DNA from: Thermoproteaceae archaeon
Lineage (GTDB): Archaea > Thermoproteota > Thermoprotei > Thermoproteales > Thermoproteaceae
Reading direction: 5' to 3'
Length of the DNA: 64,000 bases
Assembly: GCA_015521775.1 (NCBI GenBank)
Contig: WANN01000009.1
Span: forward strand, 39,232 to 103,231
The notes under the pieces are model-generated. The model saw only the letters and a list, made by a program, of their open reading frames with translations, was not told the origin of the DNA and did not search any database. Positions 59,017 to 64,000 of this stretch are shown in pieces. Numbering within the stretch: the first letter of the stretch is position 1; the number at the start of each line of letters is the position of its first letter. The translations under genes and the position numbers were made by a program.

Positions 59017-59256
59017 TGATCTACTTGATGCTTAAACATGTATCGGGACGCTGCGGTTCGCATGGCCGTCACAGGTGAAATCGGCCCAAATCCCCCGCAC
59101 AGCGGGTCCTGCTACGCCATGGGGACACGTTCTGCGTACTTATATGACGCTACATGTGCCCAGCCTACATAGGATGTGCGTATCCAAGCCGCGCCTTTTC
59201 CAAGGCCCTCGGCCAAACCCACATAGGAATTTAAATTCATATGGTACTAATACTGC
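59017..59256. other. Intergenic region between C/D sRNA and mrp
   Basis: 240 bp without a supported gene. It contains the sRNA promoter (59028-59037), a plus-strand TATA-like ACTTATATG near 59136-59144 with no clear product, and the mrp promoter GAATTTAAATTC near 59226-59237. No tRNA-like T-loop was found. Confidence 0.5.
59028..59037 (-). promoter_or_regulatory. TATA box of the C/D box sRNA
   Basis: On the minus strand GTTTAAGCAT lies 17-27 nt upstream of the sRNA terminal stem, predicting transcription start at about 59008-59012, next to box C. This makes the sRNA an independent transcription unit. Confidence 0.6.
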
Positions 59257-60159
59257 ATGTCCCGGAACGGAAAGATAACTGTGTCTATAAGACAGCCGCG
59301 ATTGGGGCTGGACAGCGTTAAGCTGAAGCTGATGGTCGTTAGCGGCAAGGGCGGGGTAGGGAAAAGCTTCGTCACGAGCAGCGTTGCCACGGGCATGGCC
59401 CTCAGGGGTCTCCGCGTGGGCATCCTCGACGGCGACGTGTATGGCCCCACCATACCCAAAATGTTGGGTCTCTCGGGCACTACGCTTCAAGCCGACGAAA
59501 GCACCGGCAAGATATACCCCGTTGTGGGCCCCCTAGGAATAAAGGTCGTCTCGATAGAGTTCGCCCTGCCCAGCGACGAGACCGCGGTCATCTGGAGGGC
59601 CCCCCTGGTCAACAGGGCCCTCGAGGAGTTCCTCGGGTCTGTCGAGTGGGGGGAATTGGACGCTCTGGTCATAGACCTTCCCCCAGGCACGGGCGATGCC
59701 CCCCTCACGATAGCCCAGAAGCTTCAGAACGATCTTGATGGGTCCATCATAGTTACCATACCGTCCGAGATATCCAGGAGGATAGTGCTCAAGTCCATAG
59801 ACTTTTCCGCGAAGCTCAACGTGCCTGTCGCCGGCATAGTCGAAAACATGTGCTGTTTTTACTGCCCGGAGAGCGGCAAGACGTACTACGTGTTTGGGAG
59901 GGGGGCAGGCGAGAGGATAGCCGCCGAGAAAGGCGTCAGGTTCTTGGGGTCCATACCGTTAGACCCTAGGATAGGCGAGTGCAACGATAGGGGCGAGCCT
60001 TACCTGTTGAAACACGGCGACAGTGAGACGGCCAAGCGCATAATGGCCATAGTGGACGGACTGATAGAACTCTACAGGGACAAGCTTGTCGGTGGTAAAA
60101 GGGGCGGGGCCAGAAGGCTTTTGAGGCTGCCCGGGGAGGGCTCTGAGGGGGAGGCTTAG
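59257..60159 (+). CDS. Mrp/NBP35-type iron-sulfur carrier ATPase
   Basis: A 300-aa P-loop ATPase of the MinD/Mrp group. The deviant Walker A is SGKGGVGKS (about 29-37); 'GILDGDVYGPTIPKMLG' and 'DLPPGTGDAPLT' are Mrp signatures; CxxC (CFYCPESGK) near residue 200 binds a bridging Fe-S cluster in the dimer. It likely delivers Fe-S clusters to apoproteins, for example LipA in this window. TATA AATTTAAATTC is about 25 nt before ATG 59257. Codon use and length are normal. Confidence 0.93.
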   Translation: MSRNGKITVSIRQPRLGLDSVKLKLMVVSGKGGVGKSFVTSSVATGMALRGLRVGILDGDVYGPTIPKMLGLSGTTLQADESTGKIYPVVGPLGIKVVSIEFALPSDETAVIWRAPLVNRALEEFLGSVEWGELDALVIDLPPGTGDAPLTIAQKLQNDLDGSIIVTIPSEISRRIVLKSIDFSAKLNVPVAGIVENMCCFYCPESGKTYYVFGRGAGERIAAEKGVRFLGSIPLDPRIGECNDRGEPYLLKHGDSETAKRIMAIVDGLIELYRDKLVGGKRGGARRLLRLPGEGSEGEA

Positions 60160-60573
60160 GGCGCTGGGCCGGCGTCTCTGACGCCATCCCAACGGCGTAT
60201 AAGCGGTCCACAACTTTCACGGCGCTCCTAATATGGGGATTGTGTCCGGGCTTCGTAAACGCGGCGTAGTTACATGTGTTGGACCTGGCCATGAATCGCT
60301 GGGGCATGTAGTAGGGCAACTGTCAATGGTTTGGCAGGGGCAGTGCCCGAGGCTGGCGTAGGCCGCGGTCTGCCGTGTTCCCATGGGACGTGCAGAGCCG
60401 AGGCCGTTTGATCAACTGGGCGGAGGCCTACACGGGTGAGGGGGAGGGAGACTGGAGCCGTTGATGTGCCTCATTAGGCAAAGCAGGGGGGTCGCATGGT
60501 GTTTACGCCGAATCGCTTCGATGGGCTTATGTCGGTAAAAACACTTTAATTGTGCGGCCCGTCAAGCCCCACC
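60160..60573. other. Gap between mrp and glyA
   Basis: About 414 bp with no well-supported gene. A tight hairpin (60171-60185) follows mrp, and the glyA TATA ACTTTAAT (60543-60550) ends the gap. A minus-strand frame from 60319 encodes a protein-like stretch ('MARSNTCNYAAFTKPG') but runs into mrp and lacks a promoter; it could be a gene remnant. The rest is G+C-rich and could hold a structured RNA that I cannot identify. Confidence 0.4.
60171..60185 (+). terminator. Tight hairpin after mrp
   Basis: GGCGTC (60171-60176), TCT loop, GACGCC (60180-60185): a perfect 6-bp stem with a 3-nt loop, 11 bp after the mrp stop codon. No T-run follows, so termination is only suggested by position. Confidence 0.35.
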
Positions 60574-61857
60574 ATGGACCTGGGCAAGGTAATGGAGGTG
60601 CTCTTTGCGCACAACAGGTGGCGCAGGTACGATACGATCAACCTGATAGCGTCTGAGAACGTTATGTCGCCCTTGGCCGAGGTGCTGTACATGAACGATA
60701 TCGCGGGGCGCTATGAGGAGGGGCTCCCGCACAAGCGGTATTACAGGGGGACCCGTTACATAGACGAGCTCGAGGTCATGTTGACCGAGGCCTTCTCGTC
60801 CATGTTGGGCGCCAGATACGTGGACGTCAGGCCCTTGTCGGGAACGTTGGCTAACCTGGCCGTGTACCACGGGGTAATGCCCAACGGAGGCACGATGCTC
60901 GCTGTTCCCACCGCATGCGGCGGCCACATAAGCCACAACCCGGTTGGGGGGCCACGCCTGCTCAAAATAAGGGTGGTTGAGCTGCCCTGGGACAACGAGG
61001 CGTTCAACATAGACGTAGATGGGGCCAGGAAGTTGGCCGTTGCCGAAAGGCCTTCCCTTATAGTGTTAGGCGCGTCGCTATACCTCTTTCCACATCCCAT
61101 CAGGGAAGTGAGGGACATAGCGGATGAGGTGGGGGCGATACTGCTGCACGACACGGCCCACGTGCTCGGCCTCGTGCTCGGGGGGCGATTCCCCAATCCC
61201 CTTTCGGAGGGCGCCCACCTACTGTCGTCGTCCACCCACAAGACGTTTCCGGGGCCCCAGGGCGGCCTCATAGCGGGCAACGTCGACGAGGACCTCGAGA
61301 AGTCCATTAGGCAGGCCGTGTTTCCGGGCCTTGTCTCCAATTATCATGCCCATAGGTATGCGCCTACCCTGGTCACCGCAATGGAGATGGAGGAGTTCGG
61401 CAAACAGTATGCGGACCAAACTGTGCGTAACGCGAAGAGGCTTGGCGAGGCGCTTCACAACGAGGGGCTCAAAGTGGTCGCCGTTGACAGGGGATTCACG
61501 GAAACTCACCAGGTTGCTGTTGACGTCTCCGATAGGGGCGGGGGCGAGAAGGCCTCGGCGCTGCTCGAGGAGGCCAATATAATAGTCAACAAGAACATGC
61601 TTCCCTGGGACAAAAGCGCTCTGAGGCCGAGCGGCATAAGGATTGGGGTGCAGGAGGTGACCAGGTGGGGCATGACAGAGGACGACATGGAATACGTTGG
61701 AAGGCTTGTGGCCGATGTGCTGGTGAGGGGCGAGGACCCAGCCGCCGTGAGGAGGAAGGTAGCCGAGTTCAGGTCCAGATTCGGGGAAATTAGGTTCGGC
61801 TATAAGGTGGACCTAGAGGTGCTGAACAGGGTCCTGTCCTCGCTGAGGCTGTTATAG
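60574..61857 (+). CDS. glyA: Serine hydroxymethyltransferase
   Basis: A 427-aa PLP enzyme interconverting serine and glycine with a one-carbon carrier. 'INLIASENVMSPLAEVLYMND', 'YYRGTRYIDELE', and the PLP Lys223 in SSSTHKTFPGPQGG are conserved. In Thermoproteota the carrier may be tetrahydromethanopterin-like or folate; sequence does not decide. The TATA ACTTTAAT at 60543-60550 is 27 nt before ATG 60574, so the longer frame from 60550 is rejected. The 3' end overlaps the convergent SDR by 6 bp. Confidence 0.96.
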   Translation: MDLGKVMEVLFAHNRWRRYDTINLIASENVMSPLAEVLYMNDIAGRYEEGLPHKRYYRGTRYIDELEVMLTEAFSSMLGARYVDVRPLSGTLANLAVYHGVMPNGGTMLAVPTACGGHISHNPVGGPRLLKIRVVELPWDNEAFNIDVDGARKLAVAERPSLIVLGASLYLFPHPIREVRDIADEVGAILLHDTAHVLGLVLGGRFPNPLSEGAHLLSSSTHKTFPGPQGGLIAGNVDEDLEKSIRQAVFPGLVSNYHAHRYAPTLVTAMEMEEFGKQYADQTVRNAKRLGEALHNEGLKVVAVDRGFTETHQVAVDVSDRGGGEKASALLEEANIIVNKNMLPWDKSALRPSGIRIGVQEVTRWGMTEDDMEYVGRLVADVLVRGEDPAAVRRKVAEFRSRFGEIRFGYKVDLEVLNRVLSSLRLL

Positions 61858-62649
61858 GCAGAGGACCATCCCGCCGTCTATGCCTATGAGCGACCCGGAG
61901 ATGTAGGAGGCCGTGTCCGACGCCAAAAAGGCTGCCAGCTCACCCACGTCTTCAGGCCTACCGAGCCTTCCAATGGGTATCTGCGAGGCCAACTCCAACA
62001 GCACCTGGTCCACGGCCTTTCCCTCCCTTCGCGCCCTATCCGAGGCCACTTCCCTAAGCCTCTCCGTATCTACGTATCCCTGGAGTATCCCGTTGACCCT
62101 AATGTTGTAGGGGCCCAGCTGGTGTGCCAGCGTTTTGACCAGCCCTGCTATGGACAGGCGTACTACGTTGGACAGCGTGAGGCTGGGTATGGGCTGCTTC
62201 AACGTGCTGGACGTTATGTAAATTATGTTTCCACTTCTCTTCCTTATCATGTGGTCAACAACGTCCCGGGTAATCCATATAGCGCTCATGAGCAACAGCC
62301 TAACCCCGTACTCCCAGTCCTCGTCGGACAGCTCCATGAATGTGCCGGGCTTTGGGGGCCCAGTGTTGTAGACCAACACGTCCACCGTGCCGTAGCGGCC
62401 TACAGCGACGTCAACTATCCTCCTCACGTCACTCCTAACAGTTATGTCGGCCACGACAGTCTCCACCTCTATTCCCTCGCCGCGGAGCTCCCTTTGGGCC
62501 TCCGCCAGCCTTTCCCTGTCCCTGGACGATATGATGAGCCTCATGCCCTCCCTGCCCAGCACTCGGGCCACTCCCAGCCCTATGCCGCGGCTGGCCGCTG
62601 TGACTATTGCTACCCTGCCCTTAAGGCCGTACCTCATGCCAGTGGGCAA
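61852..62649 (-). CDS. Short-chain dehydrogenase-family protein lacking the catalytic YxxxK
   Basis: A 265-aa SDR-fold protein. The cofactor loop reads TAASRGIGLGVA (TGxxxGxG with Ala in place of the first Gly), NTGPP replaces the NNAG motif, and the Ser of the catalytic tetrad is present (ITSS). Where Tyr-x3-Lys should follow, the sequence is 'LTLSNVVRLSI', so both catalytic residues are missing. This matches an atypical BKR-like SDR subgroup known in archaea and actinobacteria. It may bind NAD(P) without classical catalysis. The C-terminal 'GSLIGIDGGMV' is normal. Confidence 0.85.
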   Translation of the reverse strand: MPTGMRYGLKGRVAIVTAASRGIGLGVARVLGREGMRLIISSRDRERLAEAQRELRGEGIEVETVVADITVRSDVRRIVDVAVGRYGTVDVLVYNTGPPKPGTFMELSDEDWEYGVRLLLMSAIWITRDVVDHMIRKRSGNIIYITSSTLKQPIPSLTLSNVVRLSIAGLVKTLAHQLGPYNIRVNGILQGYVDTERLREVASDRARREGKAVDQVLLELASQIPIGRLGRPEDVGELAAFLASDTASYISGSLIGIDGGMVLCL

Positions 62650-62676
62650 CTCGCCGTATTTAAACGGTTGCGTCTG

Positions 62677-63636
62677 CTACTTGAGCTCGAAAAACACGTG
62701 CTTGCCGCAGACCTCGTTGAGGAGACACTTGTCGCATAGGGGCACGTGGCAGTACATATAGCCCACATGGAACGCGCCCCTCTCGTAGAGGACGGGGTCG
62801 CCGCTTATCTTGGCCACCTGTCTGGCCAATCCCTTGACGCTGCTCAGCCTAATCCTAATAGTCTCGTCCTCGGAACGCGCGTTTGCTCGTCCCACGAGCC
62901 TGTCCCGGGTCACCGACTTCACGTCCTCGAATGCGCCGCTCCTAATGGTGACCAGCACAGAGTAGTAGTCAGCCACAGGCACGTACTTGTTGCGTTCGGC
63001 CTGGTTCGCCGCTATACGTATGGCTATGGGCGCATTTGTGGGGTGTGTGAACACGCGTACCAGCGTCCTCACAGCGCGCAGTCTCCGCTCGCTTGGCGTG
63101 CGGGGAAACAGCGCATCGAGTAGGTCCCTTTCCAATGCCTCGATCTTCCTGTACCCAGCAAGCCACAGGTAAAGGGGCTTCCTCCTCAACGTCAGGATCC
63201 TTCTGAGCCCCCTCACAAATGTTCCCAGGGACCTTTCAATCCTTCCCCTTTCCTCTCCGTACACCTCCGAAAACACCCTGACAAGCTTTTCGTGGCCCGT
63301 GTTAGGGTCTGCAAAGAAGTCGGGGCTCGATTTGTACGTCTCCCTGAGCGCGTTGCGGAGCCTACTAACGCTTAGGTTGCTCACAGCGTTCATGAGCGCC
63401 GCGTAGGCCATTACATACACTATGAAACGCTCCACGTTATACGTATGGCCCAGCTCGCTCATGTAGTCGTCGACGTCCCTGACCACGCCCCTACTGTCAG
63501 AATACTCCTCGTAAAGTGCGCGGACCCTCTGCGGTACATGGGCTACATCAGTTGGCAGGTCCTCCAGTACGAACTCCTTGACGTCCCTCCCTATCCTGAC
63601 CAGCCGCTCCCTGATGTGGCTCGGCGCGGTTGACAT
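62677..63636 (-). CDS. Conserved-looking helical protein with C-terminal Cys cluster
   Basis: A 319-aa, mostly helical, basic protein. The C-terminus contains C-x4-C-x2-C-x5-C (YCHVPLCDKCLLNEVCGKH), close to the Fe-S loop of endonuclease III/MutY enzymes (C-x6-C-x2-C-x5-C). A helix-hairpin-helix with the catalytic Lys/Asp of those glycosylases is not evident, so this is not a standard EndoIII. A DNA-related Fe-S protein is possible. The A/T-rich gap upstream carries its promoter and that of the divergent sRNA. I do not recognise the family. Confidence 0.65.
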   Translation of the reverse strand: MSTAPSHIRERLVRIGRDVKEFVLEDLPTDVAHVPQRVRALYEEYSDSRGVVRDVDDYMSELGHTYNVERFIVYVMAYAALMNAVSNLSVSRLRNALRETYKSSPDFFADPNTGHEKLVRVFSEVYGEERGRIERSLGTFVRGLRRILTLRRKPLYLWLAGYRKIEALERDLLDALFPRTPSERRLRAVRTLVRVFTHPTNAPIAIRIAANQAERNKYVPVADYYSVLVTIRSGAFEDVKSVTRDRLVGRANARSEDETIRIRLSSVKGLARQVAKISGDPVLYERGAFHVGYMYCHVPLCDKCLLNEVCGKHVFFELK

Positions 63637-63671
63637 CGCAAGGTAGATGATTAATATCTGCTATAAGACTT

Positions 63672-63731
63672 TATCCAGTGATGATTTTCGCCCCCCTGAC
63701 AGGTGAGGGGAAGAAGTACCGCTGACCGTAA
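63672..63731 (+). ncRNA. C/D box sRNA
   Basis: Box C GTGATGA (63678-63684), an 11-nt guide, box D-prime CTGA (63696-63699), 3 nt, C-prime GTGAGGG (63703-63709), a 12-nt guide (63710-63721) and box D CTGA (63722-63725). The order and spacing are those of archaeal C/D sRNAs, with a full D-prime box. The terminal stem is weak. TATA-like GATTAATATC at 63648-63657 predicts a start near 63677, at box C. The guides GAAGAAGTACCG and TTTTCGCCCCC were not matched to a target by eye. Confidence 0.7.
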
Positions 63732-63797
63732 CCAAACAGCGCCGAACTTCGCGGAGCCCTCGCACCACGCGACTACCGTCAACGCCCTTACTGTCCC

Positions 63798-63817
63798 CTA
63801 CTAGGACAACCTAGTGG
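63798..63817. other. Hairpin between sRNA and truncated ORF
   Basis: CTACTAGG (63798-63805), ACAA loop, CCTAGTGG (63810-63817): an 8-bp stem with one G-T pair. It lies 73 bp after the sRNA box D and 26 bp past the stop of the right-edge gene, a position suitable for ending either transcript. Confidence 0.4.
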
Positions 63818-63843
63818 TAGACCTGTCCAGACACTGCAGCTTT

Positions 63844-64000
63844 TTAAGTGGGTCTTGCTTCGAGGCGTATGGCGTTTCTGTGTGGTGCGTGTATGTAGAC
63901 TTTGCCGTGTTTTGAGAGTAGGTCTGCTAGTTCGGCTATGAGTGTGTGGGGTATTGGGTTGTCGGCGTAGAGCTTTACGTACAGAGACCCGCCCCCCACA
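63844..64000 (-). CDS. C-terminus of an unknown protein, cut by the window edge
   Basis: The minus strand is open from the right edge to TAA at 63844-63846, encoding about 51 residues ('SLYVKLYADNPIPHTLIAEL', 'KHGKVYIHAPHRNAIRLEARPT'). It is convincingly protein-like: alternating strands and a helix with charged faces. Codons favour CTA, CTC, GAA, GCA, ACA and AAA rather than the AGG/GTG/GGC-rich usage of the neighbours, so it may come from a mobile or repetitive gene family of the kind known in Pyrobaculum (inference). The rest of the gene lies outside the window. Confidence 0.6.
   Translation of the reverse strand, partial: VGGGSLYVKLYADNPIPHTLIAELADLLSKHGKVYIHAPHRNAIRLEARPT

Noticed and set aside
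60160..60319. Minus-strand frame beginning at 60319 with a protein-like N-terminus
   Set aside because: No TATA element, and it continues into the mrp gene in antisense; kept only as a possible remnant in the gap description.
1..64000. CRISPR array, rRNA or transposase
   Set aside because: No regularly spaced repeats, no rRNA core sequences and no transposase or integrase motifs were seen on reading the gaps and translated frames.

Overview
The window is a G+C-rich, gene-dense stretch of a hyperthermophilic crenarchaeon (Thermoproteota). The strongest indicators are a full-length reverse gyrase, TBP and TFB, the eukaryote/archaeal-only ribosomal proteins S8e, S25e and S26e, aIF2-beta, SRP19, Gar1, archaeal-type PEP carboxylase and C/D box guide RNAs. 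Most genes are leaderless: an A/T-rich TATA element lies about 22-27 nt before the start codon, and I used this spacing to choose many starts. S25e and S26e, a single reverse gyrase, strong use of AGG and ATA codons, and the abundance of small overlapping genes suggest Thermoproteales or a close relative. The genus is inference.

Layout. 1-3.2 kb holds lipid-carrier-like, coiled-coil and peroxiredoxin genes and an A/T-rich island with repeats. 3.2-14.8 kb holds information-processing genes (reverse gyrase, TBP, S25e, ProRS, TrmI) with PhoU-type, Hsp20, zinc-ribbon and HTH genes. 14.9-23.2 kb is a surface-appendage region: a class III-signal pilin, a terminator, a second pilin-like protein, a TadC/FlaJ-like platform, a FlaI/GspE-type ATPase, two small accessory genes, a separate operon of four tiny unknown genes, and a convergent 854-aa membrane-anchored propeller protein. 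23.3-29.7 kb carries lipA followed by one compact operon for a 2-oxoacid dehydrogenase complex (E1alpha, E1beta, E2, E3) ending in lipB. 29.9-33.7 kb has a Ras-like GTPase with an unknown partner, and divergent phnD / phnCE-type transporter genes around a mirror-image promoter.

33.8-38.1 kb returns to housekeeping genes (S8e, SRP19, GPN GTPase, Gar1, TFB, PEPC). 38.2-49.2 kb includes an Ig-repeat surface protein, an aminotransferase, aIF2-beta, a crotonase, a UbiD-family decarboxylase (probably the archaeal mevalonate-pathway enzyme), acylphosphatase, a saccharopine-dehydrogenase-like enzyme, a DPM1-GtrA fusion and a secreted coiled-coil protein. 49-58 kb is rich in proteolysis and membrane genes: an M3-type peptidase, RqcH/NFACT, an extracytoplasmic Lon-like protease, a presenilin-type protease, a metallophosphoesterase and a CDP-alcohol transferase. 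58-64 kb has S26e-TrmY, Mrp/NBP35, SHMT, an SDR without its usual catalytic residues, a Cys-cluster protein and a truncated ORF at the right edge.

Two C/D box sRNAs absent from any protein-level view are well supported (58954-59016 minus, 63672-63731 plus). One has a 12-nt guide matching a universally conserved 23S rRNA segment. I saw no rRNA, tRNA, CRISPR array or transposase. The best candidates for undescribed biology are the tiny-gene operon beside the pilus cluster, the GTPase/partner pair, and the extracytoplasmic Lon-like protease.
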